This document shows, in pieces, positions 7,400-17,429 of a stretch of DNA of 64,000 nt. The stretch is taken from the NCBI GenBank assembly GCA_040349255.1, contig JBEQUE010000231.1, positions 1 through 64,000 on the forward strand, written 5' to 3'. The stretch is from DATMER01 sp040349255 (GTDB lineage Bacteria > Acidobacteriota > Thermoanaerobaculia > Multivoradales > UBA5704). A model generated the notes under the pieces. It did not search any database. It was not told where the DNA came from and was given only the letters and a program-made list of their open reading frames with translations. Each line of letters opens with the position of its first letter. The first letter of the stretch is position 1. Made by a program: the position numbers and the translations under genes.

Positions 7400-8547
7400 T
7401 GGCCGAGCAGCCGGGCGTACTGGAGCGCGTCCTGGTTGGTCGCGTCCAGCTTCAACGCCCGCTCCAGGTGATGCCGGGCCTTCTCCAGGTCGCCCAGCGC
7501 GACGTAGACCTTGACGAACCCGACGTGGACCTCGGGCAGCTCGCTGTCCTGGCGCATGGCGCGGACCATGTAGTCGAGCGCCTTGTCGTTCTCGCCGCGG
7601 CTGAGCGCCATCTCCCCCTGGTAGACGAAGAAGAAGGGGTTCGAGGCGTTGCTCTCCTCCAGCTTCGCGAGGAGCTGGTCGGCTTCGGAGCCGCGGCCGG
7701 TCTGCTGGTACAGGCGGGTCAGGTTGGTCAGGATCATGGGGTTCTCGGGATCGATCTCGAGGCCCTTGCGGTAGAACTCGAGCGCGCGCTCGGCGTCGCC
7801 GCCGCGCGCCAGGCAGACCCCCATGTTGTTGATCGCCTTCTCGAAGCGCGGCGCGATGCCGGTGGCGATGTCCAGGTAGTGCCGGGCCTTCTCCAGGTCG
7901 CCGGCCATCAGCGCCTCGGCGCCGAGGTTGTTGTAATAGTGGGCCGCGGCGCGCAGGTCGTCGATCGGGTTGAACGCCTTGTAGGCCTTCGGCCGGTAGG
8001 GCAGGAAGTCGTAGGTCTTGAGCTCCCCCTCCAGATACATGCCGGCGACGATGTGGCCCTGGCTGACCACCATGCCTTCGCGGTGGTTCCACTTCTGGTA
8101 GTCCGTGACCTCGACGTAGAACGGGTTGAGCCCCTGCTCGCGGGCGACGCCGACGAACAGGTTCACGAAGGAGAGGCAGTTGCCCTGCTTGGTCTGGAAC
8201 GTCTCGAGGGCGTTGCGGGTCGGGGTCAGGGAATAGTGCAGGCTGAGGTCCTCGAAGATGAAGCGCAGGACCTCGTTGATCTTGCTGCGCTCGGACGGGG
8301 CCTGCCGGAGGCGCTGCTGGAGCGCCTGGCGCAGCTCCGGGGTGATCTCGAAGGGGACCTCGACCTGCGAGGCGAGCTGGGCGCCTACCTTCTGCGCGTA
8401 CTCGTTGCGCAGGTGGGAGACCGAATCGAACTGTTGATAGTGCTGCCCGCAGGCGCCGGCGGCCAGGAGGGCGACCGGCCCGAGAACCGCCAGGAGAAGG
8501 GCGGCGGACGACGGACGGAACGGCTTACGACAGGTCCTGGGCCTCAT
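7396..8547 (-). CDS. transglutaminase-like plus TPR protein, probable lipoprotein
   Basis: ATG 8547 gives 383 residues; an in-frame TTG at 8589 is also possible but adds 14 residues without signal character. Residues 10-35 form a signal segment ending LLAAGAC, a weak lipobox. Residues 70-190 carry a transglutaminase/bacterial-Cys-proteinase-like region (TKQGNCLSFVNLFVGVAREQG) with a plausible catalytic Cys and a later His (VVSQGHIVAGMYL). The C-terminal half has five or six TPRs (AAHYYNNLGAEALMAG, ERALEFYRKGLEIDPENP, KARHHLERALKLDATN). This domain order is common in predicted periplasmic proteins that act on peptides. It heads the operon that continues into the DUF3179 and VWFA genes. TATAGT lies 13-18 bases upstream of the ATG and could be a -10 element. 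Confidence 0.75.
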   Translation of the reverse strand: MRPRTCRKPFRPSSAALLLAVLGPVALLAAGACGQHYQQFDSVSHLRNEYAQKVGAQLASQVEVPFEITPELRQALQQRLRQAPSERSKINEVLRFIFEDLSLHYSLTPTRNALETFQTKQGNCLSFVNLFVGVAREQGLNPFYVEVTDYQKWNHREGMVVSQGHIVAGMYLEGELKTYDFLPYRPKAYKAFNPIDDLRAAAHYYNNLGAEALMAGDLEKARHYLDIATGIAPRFEKAINNMGVCLARGGDAERALEFYRKGLEIDPENPMILTNLTRLYQQTGRGSEADQLLAKLEESNASNPFFFVYQGEMALSRGENDKALDYMVRAMRQDSELPEVHVGFVKVYVALGDLEKARHHLERALKLDATNQDALQYARLLGQ

Positions 8548-8926
8548 GGGATCTGAAACTATAGCAGGGAAACCGCGGCCCCGGGACAAGCCCCCACAGC
8601 CTTCAGAAAATTGGATTGCAACCGTTCAAACAGATGGATCGAAGCGTCTCCACGGCATCCGACGATGTTCTACAACTCGCTGAGGTCAAGGGAGTTGCGG
8701 TCGCGTTGGGCGGCTTCCGGCCCGTGGCACCCCACTTGCTTGACCCGGGCTTGTCATGTTGGCTAGAGTTCCACCTTCGAACGGTATCAGGAAGTCCTCG
8801 ATTGGGGATCTGGAAAGGAGGTGCTGCCTGGAAGGAGAGCGAGCCAGCTTTCTTTCGCAATTTCTTCTCAAGGCCTCGCGCGTGCGGCGCTGGGCTCACC
8901 AACCACACATGGGAGGTTCAACTGAA
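8548..8926 (+). other. divergent intergenic region with candidate TonB-receptor promoter
   Basis: No gene is supportable in these 379 bases. A plausible plus-strand promoter is TTGACC at 8740-8745, 18 bp, then TAGAGT at 8764-8769. That would give a leader of about 150 bases before the receptor ATG at 8927. The leader contains AAAGGAGG near 8816, far from the start, and GGGAGG at 8911-8916, the functional ribosome-binding site. No known riboswitch fold was recognised. Confidence 0.4.
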
Positions 8927-11890
8927 ATGAAGAGCATCAATCTTTGGGGACGGGTGGTTGCCGTCGCCGCGTTGCTGCTCCTGGTCGGGGTTCCCGGTTT
9001 TGCCCAGTTGCAGACCGGTAATCTGTTCGGCACCGTTGTCGACGATCAGGGTGCGGCGCTGCCCGGCGTCACCGTGACCCTTTCGGGTCAGGGTGCTCCG
9101 TCGGTGCAGGTGACGGACGCCCAGGGTAAGTTCCGTTTCCTCAACCTGTCGCCGGGTTCCTACAAGCTGGAAGCCCAGCTTGAAGGCTTCTCGAGCGTCG
9201 AGTATCCGAACATCGTCGCCAACGTCGGTCGCAACACCGACATCGAGGTGACGATGAACGCGGCGGTCGAGGACGTGATCACGGTCACGGCCGAGTCCCC
9301 GCTGCTCGACGAGCGCCGGATTTCCACCGGCGCGACCGTCAACCAGACGGAGCTGGAGAAGATCCCGACGGCTCGTGACCCCTGGGCCATCCTGCAGACG
9401 ACCCCCGGCGTTCTCACCGACCGCGTCAACGTGGGCGGCAACGAGAGCGGTCAGCAGTCGGCGTTCGTCGGACCTGGCGCCGGTGGCGACCAGTCGGTGT
9501 GGGCGGTGGACGGCGTGGTGATCACCGACATGGCGGCCCTCGGTTCCACCCCGGCGTACTTCGACTTCGACTCCTTCGAGGAGATGCAGGTCACCACGGG
9601 CGGTTCCGATACGACCAACGCCACCCCTGGCGTCACCCTGAACATCGTCACGAAGCGCGGCACCAACGAGTGGCGCGGCTCGGGCCGGTACTTCACGGCC
9701 GACCAGGACTGGCAGTCGGATCTGGACATCGGCAGCGTCGACCTGGGCAAGGACATCCCGGGCACGTCTCTGAACGAGGCCCAGACGGCCTTCAAGCAGG
9801 GCAACCGCATCGTGTCCGTCGAGGACTACGGCGCGGAGCTCGGCGGCCCGATCGTCAAGGACCGCCTGTGGATCTGGGGTTCGGTCGGACGTCAGAACAT
9901 CGAGCTTCTCACGATCGCCGATGTGGCCGACAAGACCGACCTCAAGACCGCCAACCTCAAGTTCAACGCCCAGATCGCCCCGAGCAACTCGGCGACGCTC
10001 TTCGCGCTGAACAGCGACAAGGTGAAGATCGGCCGCAACGCCGGTCCGACCCGTCCCCAGGAGACCACCTGGGACCAGTCGAAGTTCGGTGACGATCCGA
10101 CGGCCTGGAAGGTCGAGGACACGCACATCTTCTCGTCCGCCTTCTACCTCACCGGCATGTACTCGATCGTCAACGGCGGCTTCCAGCTCGTTCCGGAAGG
10201 CGGCGCTGGCCCGACGGGTCCGAACGCGGCCCTCGACTCGAGCTTCATCTGGCGCAACAACTTCCTTCTCTACCAGACCGAGCGGCCCCAGGAGCAGTTC
10301 AAGGCCGACGCGTCGTCCTTCTTCAACACCGGCAACCTGAGCCACGAGCTCAAGTTCGGCGCCGGCTACCGCGAGGCGGAGGTCGCCACGCTGTCCGCCT
10401 GGCCCGGGTTCGGCCTCGAGCTGAACTACTACATCGCCAGCGGCTACAACTACAACATCGTCGGCCTGACCCGCGCGGCCTTCCCGGCCATCACCCAGAA
10501 GTACACCAGCGCGTACCTCCAGGACACGATGACGATGGGCAACCTCACCTTCAACGCCGGTCTGCGCTACGACCTGCAGGGTGGCACCAACGAGTCGCGC
10601 ACGGTGGCCGCCAACGACAAGTTCCCCGGCATCCTGCCGGCCGTCAGCTTCGCTGGCGGCGACATCGGCTTCGAGTGGGAGACGATCGCTCCCCGCCTCG
10701 GCGTGACCTACGCCATGGGCGAGAGCCGTCAGACCCTCCTCCGGGCCAGCTACTCGCGCTTCGCCGACCAGCTCGGCACCGCGAACAGCGTCGCCACCAA
10801 CCCGCTGTACGCCTCGACCTACACCTACTTCTACTACAACGACGTCAACCACAACGGCAAGGCTGAGCCGAACGAGGTCATCACCAACGGCGGTCCGCTG
10901 TTCGTGAGCGGCAACTTCGACCCCCGCAACGGTGGTCTGCTGGTTTCCAACCAGTTCGACTCCGACTTCTCCGCGCCGGTCACTGACGAGCTCCTGCTCG
11001 GCGTCGAGCACGCCCTCCGTCCGGAGTTCGTGGTCGGCCTGAACCTGACCTACCGTCAGTACACCAACCTGGTCGAGACCGAGCGGCTCGTCTTCGACGG
11101 CGACGCCTATTCGGCCACCAACCTCGACAAGCCCGGCCGGGTCCACACCCGGAACGACTACCGCACGAAGAACGTCACCTTCGTTCTTCCGAACGGCGAG
11201 TCCCGGACGGTCACGGTCTGGGAGCTGAAGCCCGGGATCACCACCCGCAACGGCTTCTTCTACACCAACGGCGACCGCGAGCAGGAGTACCTGGGCGTGT
11301 CGGCGACCTTCAACAAGCGCCTCTCCAACCGCTGGATGCTCCGCGGCAACGTCTCCTGGCAGGATTGGAGCTGGAACGTTCCGGACAGCGAGCTCGAGGA
11401 TCCGACGCACTTCCTCGGCATCGGCCAGGACGGCGACCCGGTCCTTCAGGGTTCGGGCACCGGCTCGGGCTCCAAGGGCGGCGTCTACATCAACTCCAAC
11501 TGGTCCTACAGCGTCAATGGCATGTACCAGGTCGCTCCGGACCGTCCGTGGGGCTTCAACCTCGCGGGTAACCTGACCGGCCGCCAGGGATATCCGATCC
11601 CGTACTTCGGCCGCGTCACCCGCAACAACATCCCGGGCTCCACGAGCGTCCAGATCGCTGGCGCCGACGAGTTCCGGAATACGGACATCCACGTGTTCGA
11701 TGCCCGCGTCGAGAAGGAGTTCACCTTCTCCGACTTCGGCATGACCCTGGGTGTGGACGTGTTCAACGCGCTGAACGAGTCCTACGTGCTGCAGCGGCAG
11801 CACCGGCTCGGCATCCGCACGACGAACAACGTCACCGAGATCCTCAGCCCGCGCATCTTCCGTATCGGCGCGCGCCTGAGCTTCCGGTAA
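8927..11890 (+). CDS. Oar-like TonB-dependent outer-membrane receptor
   Basis: A 987-residue outer-membrane protein. ATG 8927 was chosen because GGGAGG lies 10 bases upstream and a signal peptide follows directly (VVAVAALLLLVGVPGFAQ). Residues 28-115 are a carboxypeptidase-regulatory-like beta sandwich (GTVVDDQGAALPGVTVTL... PGSYKLEAQLEGF). Residues of about 115-235 are the plug domain (TGATVNQTELEKIPTARDPW, VDGVVITDM). The rest is a large barrel rich in aromatic-ended strands, finishing RIGARLSFR. This is the Oar/SusC-like architecture widespread in Acidobacteriota and used for uptake or export of large substrates. No clear TonB box was identified. A strong terminator follows, so it is probably monocistronic and, judging from codon quality, highly expressed. 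Confidence 0.9.
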   Translation: MKSINLWGRVVAVAALLLLVGVPGFAQLQTGNLFGTVVDDQGAALPGVTVTLSGQGAPSVQVTDAQGKFRFLNLSPGSYKLEAQLEGFSSVEYPNIVANVGRNTDIEVTMNAAVEDVITVTAESPLLDERRISTGATVNQTELEKIPTARDPWAILQTTPGVLTDRVNVGGNESGQQSAFVGPGAGGDQSVWAVDGVVITDMAALGSTPAYFDFDSFEEMQVTTGGSDTTNATPGVTLNIVTKRGTNEWRGSGRYFTADQDWQSDLDIGSVDLGKDIPGTSLNEAQTAFKQGNRIVSVEDYGAELGGPIVKDRLWIWGSVGRQNIELLTIADVADKTDLKTANLKFNAQIAPSNSATLFALNSDKVKIGRNAGPTRPQETTWDQSKFGDDPTAWKVEDTHIFSSAFYLTGMYSIVNGGFQLVPEGGAGPTGPNAALDSSFIWRNNFLLYQTERPQEQFKADASSFFNTGNLSHELKFGAGYREAEVATLSAWPGFGLELNYYIASGYNYNIVGLTRAAFPAITQKYTSAYLQDTMTMGNLTFNAGLRYDLQGGTNESRTVAANDKFPGILPAVSFAGGDIGFEWETIAPRLGVTYAMGESRQTLLRASYSRFADQLGTANSVATNPLYASTYTYFYYNDVNHNGKAEPNEVITNGGPLFVSGNFDPRNGGLLVSNQFDSDFSAPVTDELLLGVEHALRPEFVVGLNLTYRQYTNLVETERLVFDGDAYSATNLDKPGRVHTRNDYRTKNVTFVLPNGESRTVTVWELKPGITTRNGFFYTNGDREQEYLGVSATFNKRLSNRWMLRGNVSWQDWSWNVPDSELEDPTHFLGIGQDGDPVLQGSGTGSGSKGGVYINSNWSYSVNGMYQVAPDRPWGFNLAGNLTGRQGYPIPYFGRVTRNNIPGSTSVQIAGADEFRNTDIHVFDARVEKEFTFSDFGMTLGVDVFNALNESYVLQRQHRLGIRTTNNVTEILSPRIFRIGARLSFR

Positions 11891-11912
11891 ACCGTACATA
11901 GCTGTAGCAAGG

Positions 11913-11946
11913 CGCCGGGAGGGAAACCTCCCGGCGTTTTTGTTTT
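11913..11946 (+). terminator. rho-independent terminator after the TonB receptor
   Basis: A perfect 10-bp stem (CGCCGGGAGG at 11913-11922 and CCTCCCGGCG at 11927-11936) closes a GAAA tetraloop and is followed by TTTTTGTTTT. This is the clearest intrinsic terminator in the window, 22 bases after the receptor stop codon. Confidence 0.9.
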
Positions 11947-12032
11947 GGGCCTCTGGTATGCTCCCGAGCCGCAATAAACCCGGGTGTGCCCCTGTTTAGG
12001 GACATGGACCAGAGCACCCAAGGAGAGAGACA

Positions 12033-13007
12033 ATGCGCCACAAGAAGAATCTGGTTTTTCCGCTGTTGATGCTGCTCTTCCTGCTTGCGGGGGCAGGGCT
12101 GCCGGCGTCCGCCCAGTCGTGGGCGGGCCGCGGCCGCATGCAGGGAGAGATCAAGGATGAGCAGGGCAAGCCCGTCGAGGGCGCCCAGGTCTGGTTCCGC
12201 ATGGGCGAGAACCCGATCGACCCCAGCAACCCCGGCGACGGTCCGAAGCCGATCACGACCACCAAGTACGGCAAGTGGTCGATCCTCGGTCTCGCCCAGG
12301 GCACCTGGCGCGTGCTGATCATCAAGGACGGCTATCTCGCGTCCGAAGGCCAGGTGAAGGTGCTCGAAGGGGGCGCTCCGCCGCCGCCGATCGTCACCAC
12401 GCTCAAAATCGTCCCCAAGGAGGCCAAGCAGGCCGCCAAGGGCAACGAGGCGCTCGAAGCGCTGAGCCGCGGCAACGAGCTGCTCACGCAGGAGAAGTAC
12501 GCCGAGGCCCGCGCCGAGTACGAGAAGGCCATCGCCCAGCTCGAGCCGGTGAACCATCCGCCGATCCTGCGCGGCATCGCCCGCACGTACTACCAGGAGA
12601 AGAACACCGACAAGGCCGTCGAGACGCTCAAGCAGGCCCTCGCCATCAAGGCGGACGACGTCGAGAGCCTCCGCCTGATCGTCAACCTGCTGGTCGCCAG
12701 CGGCAAGGAGCAGGAGGCCCAGCAGTACATGGCCCAGCTTCCGCAGGGTGCGACGGTGGACCCGTCCACGCTGCTCAACATCGGCATCAAGTACTACAAC
12801 GAGAAGAAGCTGGACCAGGCGCTCGCCGAGTTCGACCGCGTGGTGAAGGAGAACCCCTCGCTGCCGGACGCCTACTACTACCGCGGCCTCGTCTACCTCA
12901 ACATGAACAAGACCGCCGAGGCCAAGGCCGACTTCCAGAAGCTCCTCGAGCTCGACCCCAACCACCCCAACGCGAAGGAAGCCCAGGAGTTCCTGAAGGC
13001 CCTGTAA
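12033..13007 (+). CDS. periplasmic TPR protein with carboxypeptidase-like N-terminal domain
   Basis: A 324-residue protein with a signal peptide (VFPLLMLLFLLAGAGLPASAQ). A short Ig-like regulatory domain (MQGEIKDEQGKPVEGAQVWF ... GTWRVLIIKDGY, residues 35-105) resembles that of the upstream receptor. It is followed by about five TPRs (EALEALSRGNELLTQEKY, AVETLKQALAIKADD, ALAEFDRVVKENPSLP, AKADFQKLLELDPNHP). AAGGAGAGAGACA precedes the ATG. An extended -10 element (TGGTATGCT, 11954-11962) lies in the gap after the terminator and may start a transcript running through the sulfatases; the first sulfatase begins 10 bases after this stop. Likely a periplasmic adaptor working with the sulfatase-type enzymes. 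Confidence 0.8.
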   Translation: MRHKKNLVFPLLMLLFLLAGAGLPASAQSWAGRGRMQGEIKDEQGKPVEGAQVWFRMGENPIDPSNPGDGPKPITTTKYGKWSILGLAQGTWRVLIIKDGYLASEGQVKVLEGGAPPPPIVTTLKIVPKEAKQAAKGNEALEALSRGNELLTQEKYAEARAEYEKAIAQLEPVNHPPILRGIARTYYQEKNTDKAVETLKQALAIKADDVESLRLIVNLLVASGKEQEAQQYMAQLPQGATVDPSTLLNIGIKYYNEKKLDQALAEFDRVVKENPSLPDAYYYRGLVYLNMNKTAEAKADFQKLLELDPNHPNAKEAQEFLKAL

Positions 13008-13017
13008 GTCCCTCCGC

Positions 13018-15153
13018 ATGCGCCGCCCGGTCGCCGTCCTCCTCGCTCTGATCGTCCTCGCCTCTCTCGCAGCCGCCGCCTGGCGGCTGTGGGGGAGGGG
13101 GGAGGCTGTGCGGGAAGGCGGCGGGACGCCGTCCGGGGACATCGCCGGCCCGCGCCCGAAGGAGGCGGTCGACGTCGTCCTGGTGACGATCGACACCTGG
13201 CGCGCCGACGCGCTCGGTGCTTCCGGAGGTGCTGACGCCGCTACGCCGCTCCTCGACCGCCTGGCCTCGGCCGGGCGGCTCTACGTCAACGCCCACGCCC
13301 ACAACGTCCTCACTCTTCCGTCCCACACCAACATCCTGACCGGCCGCTACCCCTACCAGCACGGGGTGCGGGACAACAGCGGCTTCACGGTGCCCGAGGC
13401 GGTGCCGACGCTCGCCACGCTCCTCAAGCAGGCGGGCTACGCCACCGGCGCCTTCGTCGGCGCCTACCCGCTCGACGCCCGTTTCGGGCTCAACCGCGGC
13501 TTCGACGTCTACGACGACCACTATCCCCGCGGCTCGAACCCGTCCGAGTTCATCATGGCCGAGCGGCGCGGCGACCAGGTGGTCGCTCCCGCGCTGGCCT
13601 GGTGGCGCTCGCAGGCCGGCCGCCCCCGGTTCTTGTGGGTGCACCTGTACGACCCGCACGCCTCCTACGATCCGCCGGAGCCGTTCAAGTCGCGCTTCGC
13701 CGCCAAGCCCTACCTGGGCGAGGTCGCGGCGGCCGACTCGTTCCTGGCCCCGCTCCTGGAGCCGGTTCTGGGTGGCAAGGAAAAGCCCGCGCTGGTCGTC
13801 GTCACCGGCGACCATGGCGAGGCGCTCGGCGAGCACGGCGAGCTGACCCACGGCCTGTTCGCCTACGAGTCCACGCTCCACGTGCCGCTGATCGTCTGGG
13901 GGCCGGGCGTCCATCCGGGCCGCGATGCTCGCTGGGCGCGGCACGTGGACATCGTGCCGACGGTCCTCGAACGGCTGGGCCTCGACCGGCCGGAGGGCAT
14001 CCCGGGCAGCTCGCTCCTCGCGTCGCCGCCCGCGGAGCCCGAGGATTCGTACTTCGAGTCGCTGTCTTCGAATCTCAATCGCGGCTGGGCGCCGCTGCGC
14101 GGCGTGATCCGCGGCGGCCGCAAGTGGATCGAGCTGCCGATCCCCGAGCTCTACAACCTGCCGGTCGATCCGAAGGAGGAGAAGAACCTGGCCGGTGTCT
14201 CCGGGGGCGACCGCCGGACCGTGGCCGAGCTGCGCAAGGCGCTGCCCGAGGAGGCCGTCTGGCCGCCGCGCAAGGGCGCCGTGTCGGCGGAGGAGGAGCA
14301 GCGGCTGAGGAGCCTCGGCTATTCGGTCGGCAGCTCGGCGGCCAAGGCGGTCTACACGCCGGACGACGATCCGAAGCGGCTGATCGGGATCGACCACAAG
14401 CTCCAGCAGGTCGTCGATCTGTACTCCCGCGGCCGCTACACGGAGGCCGCGGCGCTGTCGCGGGAGGTGATCGCCGAGCGGCCCGACATGGCCGAGGCCT
14501 ACGAGCACGCGGCCCTTTCGTTCCAGGTCCTGGAGCGCCAGGACGAGGCCGTGGCCGTGCTCCGCAGCGGGCTCGGCAAGGTGGTGGCGGACGAGTCGCT
14601 GCGCCGCCACCTGGCCCAGGCGCTGTCCGAGTCCGGCCGGCCGGCGGAGGCCGTCGAGGCCCTGCGGCCGTACGAGCAGTCCGGCGAGCCCGAGACCCTG
14701 GCGGTGCTCGGCATCGCGCTGTCGGACGCCGGCCGCAACGGGGAGGGAGAGCAGGTGCTCCGCCGCCTGACCGCCCGGGACGAGTCCGACCCCAAGGCGC
14801 ACGAGAATCTGGGCATCGTGCTGCTGCGCATGGGCCGCGCGCCCGAGGCCCGCGACGAGCTGCGGCGGGCGCTGGCGCTCAACGACAGTCTGCCCATCGC
14901 CTGGAACACGCTCGGCGTGGCGGTCTTCGATCTCGAGGGGCCGGACGCGGCGCTCGCCGCCTGGCGCAAGGCCTACGAGCTCGACCCCCGGCAATACGAC
15001 GCGCTCTACAACACCGGCCTGGTGGCCGCGAAGCTCGGCCGCCTCGACGTGGCGCGCCAGGCGCTCGCGCAGTTCGCGCGCACGGCGCCGCCGCAGCGCT
15101 TCGGCGCCGACATCCAGAAGGCCCAGGCCATCCTGCGGGAGATCGGCGGATGA
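13018..15153 (+). CDS. sulfatase-superfamily/TPR fusion protein (copy 1)
   Basis: A 711-residue protein with an N-terminal hydrophobic anchor (PVAVLLALIVLASLAAAAW). The alkaline-phosphatase/sulfatase domain spans about residues 40-430. It has metal-site VLVTIDTWRADALG, the nucleophile region TLPSHTNILTG, and the second metal site VVTGDHGEALGEHGELTHG. At the nucleophile position this protein has Thr-Leu-Pro-Ser-His, not the C/S-x-P-S-R of formylglycine sulfatases, so it may be a phospho- or sulfo-hydrolase with a Thr nucleophile. Residues 460-711 are TPRs. It is the first of three tandem paralogues; its stop overlaps the start of the next as ATGA. The active domain should face the periplasm. 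Confidence 0.85.
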   Translation: MRRPVAVLLALIVLASLAAAAWRLWGRGEAVREGGGTPSGDIAGPRPKEAVDVVLVTIDTWRADALGASGGADAATPLLDRLASAGRLYVNAHAHNVLTLPSHTNILTGRYPYQHGVRDNSGFTVPEAVPTLATLLKQAGYATGAFVGAYPLDARFGLNRGFDVYDDHYPRGSNPSEFIMAERRGDQVVAPALAWWRSQAGRPRFLWVHLYDPHASYDPPEPFKSRFAAKPYLGEVAAADSFLAPLLEPVLGGKEKPALVVVTGDHGEALGEHGELTHGLFAYESTLHVPLIVWGPGVHPGRDARWARHVDIVPTVLERLGLDRPEGIPGSSLLASPPAEPEDSYFESLSSNLNRGWAPLRGVIRGGRKWIELPIPELYNLPVDPKEEKNLAGVSGGDRRTVAELRKALPEEAVWPPRKGAVSAEEEQRLRSLGYSVGSSAAKAVYTPDDDPKRLIGIDHKLQQVVDLYSRGRYTEAAALSREVIAERPDMAEAYEHAALSFQVLERQDEAVAVLRSGLGKVVADESLRRHLAQALSESGRPAEAVEALRPYEQSGEPETLAVLGIALSDAGRNGEGEQVLRRLTARDESDPKAHENLGIVLLRMGRAPEARDELRRALALNDSLPIAWNTLGVAVFDLEGPDAALAAWRKAYELDPRQYDALYNTGLVAAKLGRLDVARQALAQFARTAPPQRFGADIQKAQAILREIGG

Positions 15154-17429
15154 GGCGCGCCGGACTGGCCCTGGCCGTCCTTCTCGGTGTCCTCCTCGCT
15201 GGCTGCGGCGGCAAGGCCGACACCAAGGGTGCGCCGATCATCCTGATCTCGATCGACACGCTGCGCTCGGACCGGCTGCCGGTCTACGGCTACGACAAGA
15301 TCCAGACCCCAGCGCTCGACGCGTTCGCGAAGGACGCGATCGTGTTCGAGCGCGCCTACAGCCACTACCCGCTGACGTTGCCGTCGCACGTCTCGATCCT
15401 CACCGGCCAGCTCCCGCCCGACCACAAGGTGCGGGACAACGCCGGCTATCCGTTCGAAGCCGCGAAGCACCCGTATCTGCCGCGCCTTCTCAAGGCGGCC
15501 GGCTATGAGACCGGCGCCGCGGTGTCGGCCTTCGTGCTGCGCTCGCAGACCGGTCTCTCCGAAGGGTTCGACGCCTACGACGGCACGTTCAACCCGAAGC
15601 CGGGCGAGACGCTCGACGTCGTCCAGCGCTCCGGGCCCGACACGCTCCAGGCCGCGCTCCCCTGGATCCGCGGACGCGGAGCCGGAGGACACCGACCTTT
15701 CTTCTACTTCTTCCACATCTACGAGCCGCACTCGCCCTACACGGCGCCCGAGCCGTTCGCCTCGCGCTACCCCGACCCCTACGACGCCGAGGTCGCCGCC
15801 GCCGACCAGGTGGTGGGCGATCTCTTCGCCGAGCTGAAACGCCTCGGGGTCTACGACCGGGCGGTGATCGTCGTCCTCTCGGACCACGGCGAGGGGCTGG
15901 GCGAGCACGGCGAGGCGCAGCACGGCATCTTCCTCTACCGGGAGACGATCCAGGTGCCGCTGATGCTCAAGCTGCCGAAGTCCGAGCGCGGCGGCACCCG
16001 CGTCTCCGCTCCGGCGCAGCTCGTGGACGTGGCGCCGACCCTGCTGTCGCTCGCCGGCGCCGAGGTGCCGCGCGAGCTGCCGGGGACCTCTCTCGTGGAT
16101 CTGGACCCGAAAGCTCCGCCGCGGAAGCTCTACGCCGAGACGTTCTACCCGCGCATCCACTTCGGCTGGAGCGACCTGGCCTCGCTCGTCGAGGGCCGGC
16201 TGCACTACATCGAGGCGCCGGAGCCGGAGCTGTACGACCTGGATTCCGATCCGGGCGAGACGAAGAACGTGGTGACCGCGACCGAGCGCCGCTCCGTCTC
16301 CGGCCTGCGCCAGGCCATGAAGGGGTTCGACCGGCGGCTCGCCGCGCCAGCCGAGGTCGATCCCGAGACCGCCTCGAAGCTCGCCGCGCTGGGCTACGTC
16401 GGCAGCTCGATGGCCGAGCACGAAGGCCCGCTGCCCGATCCGAAGAGCCAGCGCCACGTCATCGTCGAGCTGGACCGGGCGTTCACCGCCGTCCAGGCGC
16501 AGCGCTACGAGGAGGCGATCGCGTCCTTCGAGAAGCTCCTGGCCGACAACCCGGACATGCAGGACGTGTGGGCCTTCTACGCCTCGTCGCTCCAGAAGGT
16601 GGGCCGCGACGAGGACGCGGCCACGGCCTACGAGAAGGCGCTCAAGCTCTCCGGCGGCTCGCCGCAGCTCGCGCTCGCGACCGCCACGAAGCTCCTCGAG
16701 CTGGGCCGCTACGACGAGGCGCGGTCGCACGTCGAGCTGTCCAGGAAGCAGTACCCCCGGGAGTCGAACGACCTCCTCGCCCAGATCGAGCTGCGGCAGG
16801 GGAACACCCAGGAGGCGCTCGCGGTGGCGCGCCGCGCCGTGGCCGAGGGCCAGGCGAGCGAGGCTCTGCGCCGGCAGATGGCGCTCACGCTCTCCGAGAC
16901 CGGCCAGCCCGCCGAGGCGATCGCGCTCCTCCAGCCGCTCGCCGAGACCGGCGAGCCGCCGACGCTCGTCACGCTCGCCATCGCGCTCTCCGACGCCGGC
17001 CGGAACCCGGAGGCCCTGACGGTGGTCCAGCGCGTCCTGGAGCGCGACCCGAAGAACGCCCGCGCCTACGAGACCCTCGGCATGATCGAGCTGCGCCAGC
17101 AGAACCCCGCCCAGGCCCGCGACCACCTGCGGCGCGCCCTGGAGCTGAACGCGAAGCTGGCGATCGCCTGGAACACCCTGGGCGTGGCGCTCTACCAGAC
17201 CGAGGGGCCGGAGGCGGCGGCGTCGGCGATAAGCGCCTGGCAGAAGGCCGTGGAGCTCGACCCCAAGCAGTACGACGCGCTCTACAACCTGGGCCTGGTC
17301 GCGGCCGGGCAGGGCCGGCGGGCCGAGGCGCGCAAGGCCCTGAAGCAGTTCGTGGACACCGCGCCACCGCAGCGCTTCGCGGCCGACATTCAGAAGGCGC
17401 AGGGCATCCTGCGGGAGATCGGCGGATGA
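15150..17429 (+). CDS. sulfatase-superfamily/TPR lipoprotein (copy 2)
   Basis: A 759-residue paralogue of the preceding protein, starting at ATG 15150 inside the previous stop (ATGA). It carries a lipoprotein signal ending LLAGCGG, then the hydrolase domain: ILISIDTLRSDRL, PLTLPSHVSILTG and VLSDHGEGLGEHGEAQHG. As in copy 1, Thr occupies the usual Cys/Ser nucleophile position. The C-terminal 280 residues are TPRs. The protein ends PPQRFAADIQKAQGILREIGG, almost the same tail as copy 1 (both end ADIQKAQ-ILREIGG), good evidence of tandem duplication. Probably membrane-anchored and facing the periplasm. Coupled to copy 3 by another ATGA overlap. Confidence 0.87.
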   Translation: MRRAGLALAVLLGVLLAGCGGKADTKGAPIILISIDTLRSDRLPVYGYDKIQTPALDAFAKDAIVFERAYSHYPLTLPSHVSILTGQLPPDHKVRDNAGYPFEAAKHPYLPRLLKAAGYETGAAVSAFVLRSQTGLSEGFDAYDGTFNPKPGETLDVVQRSGPDTLQAALPWIRGRGAGGHRPFFYFFHIYEPHSPYTAPEPFASRYPDPYDAEVAAADQVVGDLFAELKRLGVYDRAVIVVLSDHGEGLGEHGEAQHGIFLYRETIQVPLMLKLPKSERGGTRVSAPAQLVDVAPTLLSLAGAEVPRELPGTSLVDLDPKAPPRKLYAETFYPRIHFGWSDLASLVEGRLHYIEAPEPELYDLDSDPGETKNVVTATERRSVSGLRQAMKGFDRRLAAPAEVDPETASKLAALGYVGSSMAEHEGPLPDPKSQRHVIVELDRAFTAVQAQRYEEAIASFEKLLADNPDMQDVWAFYASSLQKVGRDEDAATAYEKALKLSGGSPQLALATATKLLELGRYDEARSHVELSRKQYPRESNDLLAQIELRQGNTQEALAVARRAVAEGQASEALRRQMALTLSETGQPAEAIALLQPLAETGEPPTLVTLAIALSDAGRNPEALTVVQRVLERDPKNARAYETLGMIELRQQNPAQARDHLRRALELNAKLAIAWNTLGVALYQTEGPEAAASAISAWQKAVELDPKQYDALYNLGLVAAGQGRRAEARKALKQFVDTAPPQRFAADIQKAQGILREIGG

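Noticed and set aside
8918..11974. Minus-strand ORF of more than 1000 codons opposite the TonB receptor
   Set aside because: Composition is a mirror of GC-rich codons and no domain features exist; the plus strand has clear plug and barrel motifs.
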